Below are positions 34,888 through 44,964 of a stretch of DNA of 64,000 nt, one piece after another; the stretch's first letter is position 1; each line of letters begins with the position of its first letter. The notes below the pieces were generated by a model. It did no database searches. It had not been told where the DNA came from and was given only the letters and a program-made list of their open reading frames with translations. The stretch spans positions 1 to 64,000 of the forward strand of contig CAVOGA010000005.1 of assembly GCA_963695135.1 (NCBI GenBank), written 5' to 3'. This DNA comes from Marinihelvus sp963695135 (GTDB lineage Bacteria; Pseudomonadota; Gammaproteobacteria; Xanthomonadales; SZUA-36). The position numbers and the translations under genes are program-made.

Positions 34888-35921
34888 AAGGGCGTCAGGA
34901 AGGACACGGCGTTGCCGCCATAAAGCACCCCGCGCCGCCCGGCAGCCAGGTACTCATCCTGCTTGCAGTCCTGCTCCGCATCGAAGGGACCACCATGATG
35001 ATCAACCCGGTACACGCGGTGCCGCGCATACATGCGCAGCTGCTGGCGGAAAGGAATCACCGACGCGCTGTCGCTGCTGATGTGCTCGCGATAGTAAGCC
35101 GGCAGGCGGTACCAGGGCAGCGTCGGCCGGTGATGATGGGCGTTGTGGAAACCGAAGTTCAGCACCAGCCAGTTCGGCAGGTCGTGATCAAAGCTCAGGG
35201 GGTTGGAAAACGTGTGTAACTGCTCGGTTTTGCGCCCGCCGAACCGGGACGGCGGGTTGTCCTGGAACAGCGTGGGATTGGCTCCGTAATCGTGCTGCAG
35301 CGCGTCCATGAAGCGCAGCAGGTGCATCATCAGGAGATAGGCGATCAGGTAGCCGATTGCGACCCGGGGCCAGATCACCAGCACCGTGAAAAACACGCCG
35401 CCACGCAGCGCGAGCACCAGCAGCTGCCGCCGTCGCTGGTCACGGCGCTCGGGGATGATAAACGAGGAAAACATCAGGATGCCGTGCATGAGAATCTCCT
35501 GCGCCGGTATCCAGGCCCACTCAAGGGCCTTGACGACCTTCAAGACCAGCGGGTGCCGGGCAAAAAAATCATCCGGCACGAACCAGACCGAGTCATCGTT
35601 ATCCATGTGATGGCGAAAGTGCTTGTAGCGAATGTCCTCGAAGGTGCCGTAAGCGGTTCCGGTAATCCAGTTCAGGACCCGCCCGAGGCGGGCGTTGTCC
35701 TCGTTGCGGCGAAACACCGTGTTGTGCCCGGCCTCGTGGATCAGGTAGGCCGCAATGGTCATGCCGTGCGCCCAGAACAGCACGGCCAGGGCATTCAGCC
35801 ACAGGCTGTCCTGCAGCAGCCCCCAGACGCCAAAAGCATAGGCGGCGATGGCGTAGAGGAACGCCCCGCCGTGGTACCAGAGGCCGGCCGGTTCATGAAA
35901 GCGGGCGGTGATAGACTGCAT
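34884..35921 (-). CDS. Membrane fatty-acid desaturase
   Basis: 345 residues with the three diiron His boxes of membrane desaturases: HEAGH (62-66), HFRHH (101-105) and HNAHH near residue 258, with hydrophobic segments between them. Such enzymes introduce double bonds or hydroxyl groups into acyl chains or related lipids. Translation-coupled to the downstream TIM-barrel gene, which suggests a joint pathway with a non-standard substrate. Confidence 0.86.
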   Translation of the reverse strand: MQSITARFHEPAGLWYHGGAFLYAIAAYAFGVWGLLQDSLWLNALAVLFWAHGMTIAAYLIHEAGHNTVFRRNEDNARLGRVLNWITGTAYGTFEDIRYKHFRHHMDNDDSVWFVPDDFFARHPLVLKVVKALEWAWIPAQEILMHGILMFSSFIIPERRDQRRRQLLVLALRGGVFFTVLVIWPRVAIGYLIAYLLMMHLLRFMDALQHDYGANPTLFQDNPPSRFGGRKTEQLHTFSNPLSFDHDLPNWLVLNFGFHNAHHHRPTLPWYRLPAYYREHISSDSASVIPFRQQLRMYARHRVYRVDHHGGPFDAEQDCKQDEYLAAGRRGVLYGGNAVSFLTPF

Positions 35922-35923
35922 GC

Positions 35924-37339
35924 ATGCCTCAGAACGCGCAGGAAATGCAGACAGTGTATCGCAGCCAGAGCTACTGGTTGGACTCGCTGCGTGGCAACCT
36001 GGAACCGAGGCCGGGCCTGCACGGGGAGCACACGGCGGACATCGTTATCGTGGGCGCCGGCTACACCGGTTTATGGACCGCCTACTACCTGAAAACGCAC
36101 GCGCCGCACCTGGATATCGCGGTGCTGGAAGCCGATATCGCTGGCTTTGGCGCCTCCGGACGGAATGGCGGCTGGTGCTCCGCCTATCTCTCGGGGATCG
36201 AATACTGGCTTGATGACCCGCACAGCCGCCAGGGCGCCATTGCGCTGCAGCGGGACATGTTTGCGACCGTCGACGAGGTCGGACGGGTCAGCTGCCTGGA
36301 AAATATCGACTGCGACTTTGACAAGTCAGGACACCTCTCTGCCGCGGTCAATCCATCCCAGTGGCAGAGGGAGCGTGAAGCGGTGGATTACTGGCGTGGC
36401 CTGGGCTTTGGCGAGGACGATATGCGCCTGCTCGATGCGCGCGAAGTCCACCTCAAGGCGCGCATCCGGGGCGCCATCGGCGGTGCGTTCATGCCCCATT
36501 GCGCAACCATCCAGCCGGCGGCCCTGGCCCGCGGCCTGGCCAGGGCCGTGGTGGCGAAAGGGGTGCGGCTCTTTGAAGGCTCACCGGTGCGCGCGCTTGA
36601 TGGCCTCACCGTGACAACACCGGGAGGCAGTATCCGCAGCGGCGCTGTATTGCTGGCCACCGAGGGCTTTACCGGCACCATCCCCGCGCTTAAGCGGCGA
36701 CTGCTGCCGGTGCATTCCCTGATGATCGCCACGGAACCCCTGACAGAAGATGAGATCGAGGCGACCGGCTTGCGCCGCCGTCATGGCTGGAACGATGGCA
36801 GGCACCTGGTCACCTACGGGCAGCTCACCCGGAACGGGCGCATCGCCTTTGGCAGCCGCGGCAGCTACTACTGGGGCTCGAAAATTCGCACGGTCTTTGA
36901 CCGCTCAGAGCCGCTGATTGCCGAAGTGCGCCAGGCCCTGGCGGACATTTTTCCCGTTCTCAGGGACAAGCCCATTACGCATGCCTGGGGCGGCCCGATG
37001 GGCGTGGCCCGGGACCTGCGCCCGGGCGTGGTCTGGGATAAAGGCAGCCGCTTTGGCTGGGCGGGTGGCTATTTTGGTGATGGCGTCGGCGCCGCCAACC
37101 TGGCCGGCAGGACCCTGGCCGACCTGGTGTTGTCCAGGGACACGGCGCGCAGCCGGGCGCCGTGGGTCAACCCGCCAGGAGTCAGCGCACCCCCGGAAGC
37201 GCGCTGGGAACCGGAACCCCTGCGCTGGCTGGCGGTCGCGGCGCGCTACCGGCTCATGCATCTTGCCGATGACGCGGAGACGGCGGATCGTCCCGGCGCC
37301 GCGCGCTGGAACGCGATACTGGAAAAGGTATTTCCCTGA
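35924..37339 (+). CDS. FAD-dependent amine oxidase (DAO family), copy 1
   Basis: 471 residues. N-terminal SYWLDSLRGNLEPRPGL precedes the FAD-binding DIVIVGAGYTGLWTAYYL, then GFGASGRNGGWCSAYLSG, typical of DAO/PuuB-type oxidases. The C-terminal THAWGGPMGVARDLRPGVVW and GWAGGYFGDGVGAANLAGRTL are the family's second FAD contact. Family members oxidise N-methylated or gamma-glutamylated amines, releasing aldehyde and hydrogen peroxide. Divergent from the desaturase gene with only two bases between starts. Confidence 0.85.
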   Translation: MPQNAQEMQTVYRSQSYWLDSLRGNLEPRPGLHGEHTADIVIVGAGYTGLWTAYYLKTHAPHLDIAVLEADIAGFGASGRNGGWCSAYLSGIEYWLDDPHSRQGAIALQRDMFATVDEVGRVSCLENIDCDFDKSGHLSAAVNPSQWQREREAVDYWRGLGFGEDDMRLLDAREVHLKARIRGAIGGAFMPHCATIQPAALARGLARAVVAKGVRLFEGSPVRALDGLTVTTPGGSIRSGAVLLATEGFTGTIPALKRRLLPVHSLMIATEPLTEDEIEATGLRRRHGWNDGRHLVTYGQLTRNGRIAFGSRGSYYWGSKIRTVFDRSEPLIAEVRQALADIFPVLRDKPITHAWGGPMGVARDLRPGVVWDKGSRFGWAGGYFGDGVGAANLAGRTLADLVLSRDTARSRAPWVNPPGVSAPPEARWEPEPLRWLAVAARYRLMHLADDAETADRPGAARWNAILEKVFP

Positions 37340-37366
37340 ACCGCGAACCGGCGGGCAGTAAGCGCC

Positions 37367-38263
37367 CTAGGCCTTGCGCAATCCGGAAGCGTCAATGGCG
37401 GAGGCCAGTAACTCCGGTTCACCCATGCTCATGAGGTGCAGGCCGGACACCCCCGGCATGCCCGCGATTTCCCGCATGGTCTCGGCACAGATCGCGATCC
37501 CCTCCGCCGCCTCATCGTCGGCGGCTTCCAGGCGCTTGATCAGCGCATCGGGAATCTTCGAGTCCGTCATATTGGTTTTTACCCAGCGGGCGGACGCCGC
37601 GCTGGGAAACACCGTCAGGCTGATGATCACCGAATAGCGCCAGGTCAGCCGTGCGTCGACGACGGCGGCAAGCCAGTGACGCAACAGCTCCGTGTTGAAG
37701 CACAGCTGGGTCTGCACGAACTGGGCGCCGGCTTCACCACGGGCAACCAGGGCTTCCGCGGCCCAGCCGGGTTTGACCCGGTGCGCCTTGGCGCCGGTGC
37801 CGATAAAAAACGGCCTGGCTCCTTCTTCCTCGCCAAGCTCGGCAGCCATCGTGATCAACTCGCGCCCGGTCATGTCGAAAACGGTGGTCGCGTGCAAGGG
37901 ATGTTGCTTACCGACCCGCCGCCCACGCCCGAGCATGAGGCTCTCAACCCCGAGGGCCCGCAGTCCGAGCAGGTCGGTCAGCAGGCCGATCCGGTTTCGA
38001 TCGCGACAGGTAACGCGCGGCACGGGGTCGATGCCCCGGGCCAGGAGCAGGCTGGAGGCCGCGAGCACAGACATATTCACCCAGGCCAGCGGATTGTCCT
38101 GGACCTGCAGCCCGTCGACCCGGTCGCGGAACAGCTCGGCCTGGTCAGCCACGTCTTGCGCAGTGCTGTTCCGGTGCAGCGCCAGCTCCGCGCTGATCGC
38201 GGTGCCTGCGCCGGCCACCGCCGCCTGGAAGCGTCGTGACGGTTGATTGCCTTCCCTGCTCAT
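37367..38263 (-). CDS. MetF-like methylenetetrahydrofolate reductase
   Basis: 298 residues from ATG 38263. An AISAELALHRNST opening (acidic active-site Glu), QVQDNPLAW, VTCRDRNRIGLLTDLLGL and GLHLMSMGEPELLASAI are MTHFR-type blocks. The order matches a FAD-dependent reductase of 5,10-methylene- or methenyl-tetrahydrofolate, but similarity to housekeeping MetF is limited. It lies between two DAO-type oxidases, where one-carbon units from N-demethylation would be passed to folate. Confidence 0.78.
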   Translation of the reverse strand: MSREGNQPSRRFQAAVAGAGTAISAELALHRNSTAQDVADQAELFRDRVDGLQVQDNPLAWVNMSVLAASSLLLARGIDPVPRVTCRDRNRIGLLTDLLGLRALGVESLMLGRGRRVGKQHPLHATTVFDMTGRELITMAAELGEEEGARPFFIGTGAKAHRVKPGWAAEALVARGEAGAQFVQTQLCFNTELLRHWLAAVVDARLTWRYSVIISLTVFPSAASARWVKTNMTDSKIPDALIKRLEAADDEAAEGIAICAETMREIAGMPGVSGLHLMSMGEPELLASAIDASGLRKA

Positions 38264-38390
38264 GAATGTATTCCCCGGGACTTCTGTGCCGCGCCAGGGA
38301 GGGATAATATGCCAGGCGGCCCCGCTTGTCCGTGCTTCCGATCGCGGGTACGGTAAGCGGCTTCCGGAATGCCCGCCAAGAGACACGTGC

Positions 38391-39683
38391 ATGAGCGCCT
38401 TGGAACAACGCCAGGAACATACCGGCAGCTATTACGCCGCCACCATCAAGGGACCGGTGCGCTACCCGGAACTGGACGGCGAAGTGGATGTGGACATCGC
38501 CATCGTCGGCGCCGGCTTCACCGGCGTGGCCAGCGCCCTGACGCTGGCGGAGCGCGGTTACAAGGTCGCGGTCATCGAGGCCAACCGGGTCGGATGGGGC
38601 GCTACCGGCCGCAACGGCGGCCAGCTGATTGCGGGCATCAGCGGTGAGAGCAAGGTGCGCGAGAAATACGGTGAGGACGTCGCCGACCTGCTCTGGAAGC
38701 TGCGCTGGCGCGGCAACGACATCGTTCACGAACGGGTCGAGAAGTACCAGATCGATTGCGACCTGAAAAACGGCTTTATCGAAGTGGCCAGCAAACCGCG
38801 GCAGATGCCCTGGCTGGAAGCCGAAGCCGAGGCGCTGACGCGACGCAATCACCCCTACGAATTCCGCCTGCTGGACCGGGACCAGACCGCCGAGGCGGTC
38901 GGGACCGACGCCTACGTTGGCAGCCTCGTGACCTATCGCAACGGCCACCTGCACCCGCTGAACCTGTGTGTCGGCGAGGCGCGGGCGGCAACGGAACTGG
39001 GCGTGCAGTTCTTTGAGCAGTCACCGGTCACGGGCATTGAGCACGGCCCGCGCCCGGTGGTGGTCACCGATCGCGGCCGCGTCCGGGCTGATGCCGTCAT
39101 TCTTGCAGGCAACGCCTACCAGCGCCTGGAACTGAAGGAACTCGGCGGCTACGTGTTCCCGGCAGGCAGCTACATCATCGCCACGGAACCGCTGGATGAG
39201 GAATCGCGCCGGCAGGTCAGTCCACAGGACCTGGCCGTGTGCGAAATGAATGAAATCCTTGAGTACTGGCGCCTGAGCGCCGACGGTCGCATGCTGTTCG
39301 GCGGGCGCTGCAACTACTCCGGGCGGGACCCGAAAAGCATCCAGGCCATGATCGCCCCGCGCATGCACAAGCTCTATCCGAGCCTGCAGGGCCGGCGCAT
39401 TGACTACGAGTGGGGCGGCAAAATCGGCATCCCGGTAAACCGCATTCCCGTCATGGGCCGGATCAAGGGCAATGTGTACCACTGCATTGGTTATTCCGGT
39501 CACGGCGTCAACGCCACCCACATCATGGGCGAAGTGCTGGCCGACGCGATTGGCGGCACCCTGGAGACCTTTGACCTGTGGGCCGGCATGGAGCACTTCC
39601 GGGTGCCCGGGGGTCAGACTTTCGGCAACCAGATGATCGCCCTGGGCATGCTGTACTACCGCATGAAAGACCTGCTGCCCTGA
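38391..39683 (+). CDS. puuB: PuuB-like gamma-glutamylputrescine oxidase
   Basis: 430 residues from ATG 38391. QRQEHTGSYYAATIKGPVRYP, DIAIVGAGFTGVASALTLAE and GWGATGRNGGQLIAG follow the PuuB N-terminus closely; DYEWGGKIGIPVNRIPVMGR and CIGYSGHGVNATHIMGEVLA are the C-terminal FAD motifs. PuuB oxidises gamma-glutamylputrescine to the aldehyde that PuuC (31143) would oxidise further. Confidence 0.87.
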   Translation: MSALEQRQEHTGSYYAATIKGPVRYPELDGEVDVDIAIVGAGFTGVASALTLAERGYKVAVIEANRVGWGATGRNGGQLIAGISGESKVREKYGEDVADLLWKLRWRGNDIVHERVEKYQIDCDLKNGFIEVASKPRQMPWLEAEAEALTRRNHPYEFRLLDRDQTAEAVGTDAYVGSLVTYRNGHLHPLNLCVGEARAATELGVQFFEQSPVTGIEHGPRPVVVTDRGRVRADAVILAGNAYQRLELKELGGYVFPAGSYIIATEPLDEESRRQVSPQDLAVCEMNEILEYWRLSADGRMLFGGRCNYSGRDPKSIQAMIAPRMHKLYPSLQGRRIDYEWGGKIGIPVNRIPVMGRIKGNVYHCIGYSGHGVNATHIMGEVLADAIGGTLETFDLWAGMEHFRVPGGQTFGNQMIALGMLYYRMKDLLP

Positions 39684-39684
39684 C

Positions 39685-41717
39685 CTACTGCACCTCCAGG
39701 TATTTCCCAAACCAGTCGATATAGCGCCCGTATAAATCCTGCTCCAGGCTCGGTGTATCGATGCCGTGGTACTGGTCCGGGTAAACGATCAGCTGCGTGT
39801 CGATGCCGCGGCGCTTGAGCACCAGGTACAGCTGCTCCGAGTTGATGATCGGCACATTCCAGTCAATTTCACCGCCGACGACGAGGGTCGGCGTGGTCAC
39901 CTGGTCCAGCCGGTTGAAGGGTGACAGCCTTTCAAATCGGGCCCGTGCTTCCGGGTCCCAGGGCTGCCCCAGCTCCTGCTCCCACCAGGCAATGTATTCG
40001 TCATGGCCATAATTACCGACGTACAGCGTCGCGCTGGCCCCGGTGGCCGCCGCCCTGAAGCGATCGGTCCTGGTAATGATGTGGTTGGTCAGCATGCCGC
40101 CGTAGGACCAGCCCATGACACCCAGCCGCTCCGGGTCCGCCCAGCCAAGTTCCACGACACCGTCGACTGCGGCCATGACGTCCTGGTAATCAATCCCGCC
40201 CCAGTCGCGCCAGATGGCCAGGCAGAACTCGTAACCGTAGCCGGTGGAGCCCCGCGGGTTGGGCAGGATCATGACGTAACCCTGGGCGGCCAGCAGCTGC
40301 GATTCAAAATCAAAAGCCCAGTCATACTGCGCCTGGGGCCCGCCGTGAATATTGAGAATCGCCGGATAGGAATCCTCCTCGTCAAAGCCCGGGGGCAGGA
40401 TGACGAAGGTCTCGATGGGGGTGCCGTCGGGGCTGATCACGGTCATTTCCCGCACCTCGCCCAGCTGCAGGCCGGCCAGCACGGTCCCGGTTGACCTGCG
40501 TGCGCGGCTGCAGTTCGCCACCGGCCAGGAGAAACAGTTCTCCTGGCGCTTGCGGCCGGGCAACAAGCGCCGCCACGCTGCCGTCCGGGGCTGGGTCGAA
40601 GGCATAGACCACGTCCTCCCCGCTGATCAGCCGCTCCAACTCACCGCCACCAACCGGCATGCGCACCAGGTTCTGCTCACCGCTGTCCTCCAGCATGAAG
40701 AGCAGGCTCTGCCCGTCCGCGCTGAACCGCGGGCCGTACACCCAGCGATCTATTGCTTCCGTCAACACCAGCGTGTCGCCGCTGCCAACCCCGGTCACCG
40801 CCAGGTGCTGCGTCTCGTAGTACAGGGTTTCCGGGTTCAGGGTGGTGATGTGGGCCAGGTACCGGCCGTCCGGCGACCAGACCGGGGTATCGTCCGAGCC
40901 GGTGCCCACGGGTCAGGCGCCGCGGCTCCTGCACCCCCTGCTCGAGGGGTTCGGCGGACACCAGGAAGATATCGGTGTTGGTTGACAGGTCCGGCAGATC
41001 CACCCGCTTGCTGACAAAAGCCAGCTGCAGGCCATCCGGTGACCAGGCCGGCTGGGAATCATCAAAATCACCGCCCGTGAGCTGGTGCAGTTGCCGGTCA
41101 TCCAGGTCAAAGCGGTAGATGTGCGTGCGCCGGCGGTCCAGGTAGCCCACGTAATCCTGCTTGAAGAACTCCCGGTCGATGACCCAGGGTTTCGGTGCAG
41201 CCGTCCACTCCTCGCCGGCGGCGAGCGCCGCAGCCTGCTCCGGATGCAGGTCCTGCAGCACCAGCGCCAGGCTCTTGCTGTCCGGCGACCAGGCAAAATC
41301 GCTGACACTCTGAGGCGTGTCTGTCAGCATTTGGGCCTCGCCGCCATGGCGGTTCAGGACCCACACCTGGGCCGGCTTGCCATCCCGTGCCGACAAAAAG
41401 GCCAGGTAGCGCCCGTCGGGGCTCCAGCGGGGTTGCCAGGAACCCACATCCCCGGCCGTCATGGGCAGCGGATCGCCACCGGCGGCGGGCACCATCCAGA
41501 TGCGGCTGCGCGACTCGTCCGCTGTCTTGTCGTTGCGACTGACCGTGTAGGCGATCCAGTCACCCTCCGGGCTGACTTGCGGATCGCCGACGCTGGCCAG
41601 GGACCAGCGGTCGGCTGCCTGGAGCGGGCGGCGCTCCTGCGCGGACACGAGGCCCACGGCAAGCGCGAGCACAACAGCAATCAACGACCGGGTAAGGGAC
41701 GGCAATGACTTAAACAT
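39685..41717 (-). CDS. S9-family (DPP/acylaminoacyl type) peptidase, two frameshifts
   Basis: One gene from ATG 41717 in three frames (break near 40910, RRLTRG then TGSDDTPVWSPDG; break near 40490, QVNR then TVLAGLQLGEV). Both are +1, the second in a GGG run. Joined length about 675 residues. Signal peptide (SLIAVVLALAVGLVSA), WD/PD40 beta-propeller repeats (WSPDGRYLAFLSARDGKPAQ), then catalytic domain with GWSYGGML (Ser), GGEIDWNVP (Asp) and DQYHGID (His). Exported serine peptidase. Divergent from the BNR exoprotein gene. Confidence 0.88.
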
Positions 41718-41790
41718 AAGGCTTCCTTTCCGCTTGCCTGCGGCTTGAGGGTTAACTAAGGTCAGCATACACACCGCTCCGGAAAACGCC

Positions 41791-44700
41791 ATGCGCCAAT
41801 TCTTCTGCCCTGCCCTTCTGCTGCTTTGCTGCGGACTCATGACGCCCCCGGTTTTCGCGCAGGCCGGGGAATCGCTGCTGGACCAGGTGCCCTACCGGGA
41901 AATCGGCCCCTGGCGGGGCGGCCGGGTCACCGCGGTAACCGGCGTGGTGGGCCAGCCACAGCGCTACTACATGGGCGCCGCGGGCGGGGGGATCTGGACA
42001 ACACATAATGCGGGGGTGACCTGGGAAAACCTGAGCGACGGCGATTTCCAGGTGGGAACCATCGGGGCGATCGCCGTGGCGCCATCAGACCCCCAGGTGC
42101 TCTGGGCCGGTACCGGCGAAGCGCCGATTCGCGGCGTCACGACAAGCCACGGGGACGGCGTGTGGCGCTCCACGGACGGCGGTGCGAACTGGACCCACCT
42201 GGGGCTGGAGAACGCAGGCCAGATCGCCCGCATCATCGTTCACCCGGATGATCCGGACACGGCCTGGGTTGCCGTACAGGGCCAGATCTGGGGTCCCAGC
42301 GAGGAGCGCGGCGTCTTCAAGACCACTGATGGCGGTGAAAACTGGGAGCACGTGCTCAGCGTGAACCCGGACACAGGCGCCACCGACCTGGCCATGGATC
42401 CGACCAACCCCCGGATTCTGTATGCCGCCATGTGGCATCACGGCCGCACCCCCTGGTTTATCAAATCCGGCGGGCCGGGGGACGGAATCTACAAGTCCAC
42501 GGACGGTGGTGAGTCCTGGACACAATTGAAGAACGGCCTGCCCGAGCCGATCGGCAAGATCGGCGTGGCCGTCGCCGCCAGCAAGCCGTCCCGCGTCTAC
42601 GCCATTGTCGAGGCGGAATATGGCAAAGGCGGCCTGTACCGCAGCGATGACGCGGGGGAAAGCTGGACGTTGATCAATGACCGACGCGTGCTGCACTCCC
42701 GCGCCTGGTACTACATCCACATTGCTGCCGACCCGACCGATGAGAACACGGTCTGGGTCATGAACGTGCCGCTGATGAAGTCGATTGATGGCGGCAAGAG
42801 CTTTCAGCGCGTGGATACGCCGCACAGTGACCACCATGATCACTGGATCAACCCGGATGATCCGCTGAACATGATCAGCGCCAACGACGGCGGCGCCACG
42901 GTGACCTTCGACGGGGGCCAGACCTGGTCCACCCAGATGAACCAGCCCACGGCCCAGTTCTACCGGGTCGTCACGGACCGCCAATCCCCGTTTCGCATCT
43001 ACGGCGGACAGCAGGACAACACCACGGTGAGCATCGCCAGCGCCAGCGCCTATGGCGGTATCGGACCGGAGGACTATTTTGACGTCGGCGGCGGGGAATC
43101 GGCCCATATCGCCTTCGACCCGGACCAGCCGGACCTGGTCTACGCCACCACGATCAACAACACGCTGACCGAGTACGACGTCCGCGACCATGGCTACCGC
43201 TCCATCGTTCCTTACCCTGAGCACGTGTTCGGCATGGACTCGAAGGACCTGAAATACCGGGCCAACTGGAACGCGCCGGTGATTGTCTCTCCCCACGACC
43301 CGGCCACCATCTACTACGGCACCCAGGTGGTGCTGCGCAGCCGGGACCGGGGGCAAACCTGGACCGAGATCAGTCCGGACCTGACCCGGGACGAGGAAGA
43401 CAAGCAGGGCCGCAACGGGGGGCCTCTGACACCGGAAAACGTCGGCGCCGAGTACTACAACACGATTTTTTACCTCGCCGAGTCGCCGCAGGAAGCCGGC
43501 ACCCTGTGGGTCGGTTCCGATGACGGCCTGGTGCACCTGAGCCGTGACGGCGGTGACAACTGGAGCAATATCACGCCCCGGGGCGCGCCCGAGGGCATGA
43601 TCAACGCGATCGAGCTGAGTCCGCACGACAACGGCACGGCCTGGTTTGCCCTGGCCCGCTACAAGCTGAATGATTTCCGTCCCTATATTTACGCCACCAG
43701 CAACTTCGGCAAAAGCTGGACCCGCATCGACGAAGGCCTGCCCCAGGACAGCTTCGTGCGCGTGGTTCGCGAGGACCCGCTGCGACCCGGCGTGCTCTAC
43801 GCCGGCACCGAGGCGGGCCTGTACCTGTCCCGCAACAGCGGGAAGGACTGGAGCCGGATGGACGGCAAGCTGCCCCCGGTGCCGGTCACGGACCTGGCGA
43901 TCCGCAACGACAGCCTGGTGGTGGCCACCCAGGGGCGTGGTTTCTGGGTGCTGGATGACCTGGCCCTGGTGGCGCAGCTGACGCCGGATGTTGCGGAGCA
44001 GCCGGCCCGCCTGTTCCAGCCGCCGAACCAGCAGCTGAACCTCGACTGGTCCGGCGCCGGCAATTTCGAAGGCGCCAATCCACCGGACGGGCTCGTGCTG
44101 ACCTATCACATCGGCGACGAGCAGGCGCTCCCGGTCACCCTGGATATCCTGGATGAGAACGGTCGACTCGTGCGCCGCTATTCCAGCGAGGAAGGCCCGT
44201 TTGAGCAATGCCAGCTGGCCAACATGGACCTGCGCCGGCCCTTCACGATCAGCTACCCCGAAACGACCGCCGGCCTGCACCAGTGGGAATGGGATCTGCG
44301 CCGGCAGCCGCTGAAATGTATCGACAACGCGCGGATTTACGTGGGCCACGACGGCGCCTACGTGCTGCCCGGCGCCTACCAGGCCCGGTTGACCCGCGGC
44401 GACATCGTGCAAACCGTCAGCTTTGAGATCACCGCCGACCCGCGGCGGCCGGCCACGGCCGAGGAGCTTGCCGAGTGGGAAACCGCAGTCACCGCGCTGA
44501 CCGCCCTGTTCAACGAGATCACCGGCGCCATCGAGGACAGCCGCGCCGCCCGCGCCGCCATCGAAACGCTGCTGGAGAACCAGCCCGGGGCCATTGACGA
44601 GGCCCAGGCGGAGGCGGCAATCCAGGCCCTGGCAGACTGGGAGACGGGGGTGACGCAGCTGAAGTTCGACACCTACGAGGATGAGGACAGCTGGCCCACC

Positions 44701-44916
44701 CTGGTTGACGGGCAGGTGGCAAACCTGCTGGATACGATCAACAGCGGCGGCGCCCCGGTCGCGGAGGGCGCCCGGATGCGCGCTGCGGACCTGGCCGCCT
44801 CCTGGTCCAACTCGAAGCGGGAACTCGAATCAATCGCCAGCGGCCAGATCGCCGCGCTGAACGAACAGGTCGCAGCCCTGGAGATACCGGCCATACCGCG
44901 ACCCTTCGCGGAATAA
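41791..44916 (+). CDS. Exported BNR/VPS10-like repeat protein
   Basis: 1041 residues with a signal peptide (MRQFFCPALLLLCCGLMTPPVFA). At least ten Asp-box/BNR-type repeats (STDGGANWTHLG, TTDGGENWEHV, STDGGESWTQL, TFDGGQTWSTQ, SRDRGQTWTEI, SRDGGDNWSNI, TSNFGKSWTRI) form a sortilin-like or sialidase-like propeller over residues 30-730. The rest is a fibronectin-like segment and a C-terminal helical region. Homologues of this length are common in proteolytic Gammaproteobacteria and Bacteroidetes and often labelled glycosyl hydrolase; catalysis is not shown. Neighbouring an exported S9 peptidase suggests a shared role in extracellular polymer use. Confidence 0.85.
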   Translation: MRQFFCPALLLLCCGLMTPPVFAQAGESLLDQVPYREIGPWRGGRVTAVTGVVGQPQRYYMGAAGGGIWTTHNAGVTWENLSDGDFQVGTIGAIAVAPSDPQVLWAGTGEAPIRGVTTSHGDGVWRSTDGGANWTHLGLENAGQIARIIVHPDDPDTAWVAVQGQIWGPSEERGVFKTTDGGENWEHVLSVNPDTGATDLAMDPTNPRILYAAMWHHGRTPWFIKSGGPGDGIYKSTDGGESWTQLKNGLPEPIGKIGVAVAASKPSRVYAIVEAEYGKGGLYRSDDAGESWTLINDRRVLHSRAWYYIHIAADPTDENTVWVMNVPLMKSIDGGKSFQRVDTPHSDHHDHWINPDDPLNMISANDGGATVTFDGGQTWSTQMNQPTAQFYRVVTDRQSPFRIYGGQQDNTTVSIASASAYGGIGPEDYFDVGGGESAHIAFDPDQPDLVYATTINNTLTEYDVRDHGYRSIVPYPEHVFGMDSKDLKYRANWNAPVIVSPHDPATIYYGTQVVLRSRDRGQTWTEISPDLTRDEEDKQGRNGGPLTPENVGAEYYNTIFYLAESPQEAGTLWVGSDDGLVHLSRDGGDNWSNITPRGAPEGMINAIELSPHDNGTAWFALARYKLNDFRPYIYATSNFGKSWTRIDEGLPQDSFVRVVREDPLRPGVLYAGTEAGLYLSRNSGKDWSRMDGKLPPVPVTDLAIRNDSLVVATQGRGFWVLDDLALVAQLTPDVAEQPARLFQPPNQQLNLDWSGAGNFEGANPPDGLVLTYHIGDEQALPVTLDILDENGRLVRRYSSEEGPFEQCQLANMDLRRPFTISYPETTAGLHQWEWDLRRQPLKCIDNARIYVGHDGAYVLPGAYQARLTRGDIVQTVSFEITADPRRPATAEELAEWETAVTALTALFNEITGAIEDSRAARAAIETLLENQPGAIDEAQAEAAIQALADWETGVTQLKFDTYEDEDSWPTLVDGQVANLLDTINSGGAPVAEGARMRAADLAASWSNSKRELESIASGQIAALNEQVAALEIPAIPRPFAE

Positions 44917-44944
44917 AAAACGGGCGGCCAGGCCGCCCGTTTTC
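44917..44944. terminator. Intrinsic terminator between convergent genes
   Basis: CGGGCGGCC-A-GGCCGCCCG stem flanked by AAAAAA and TTTT on the two sides, working for both the BNR gene and the aldolase gene. Confidence 0.9.
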
Positions 44945-44964
44945 CAAATCTTCTCCTCCGGGAC

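Noticed and set aside
42085..44412. 775-codon open frame on the minus strand
   Set aside because: It is the antisense shadow of the BNR/VPS10-like gene at 41791-44916 and has no recognisable domain; the plus frame has a signal peptide and repeats.
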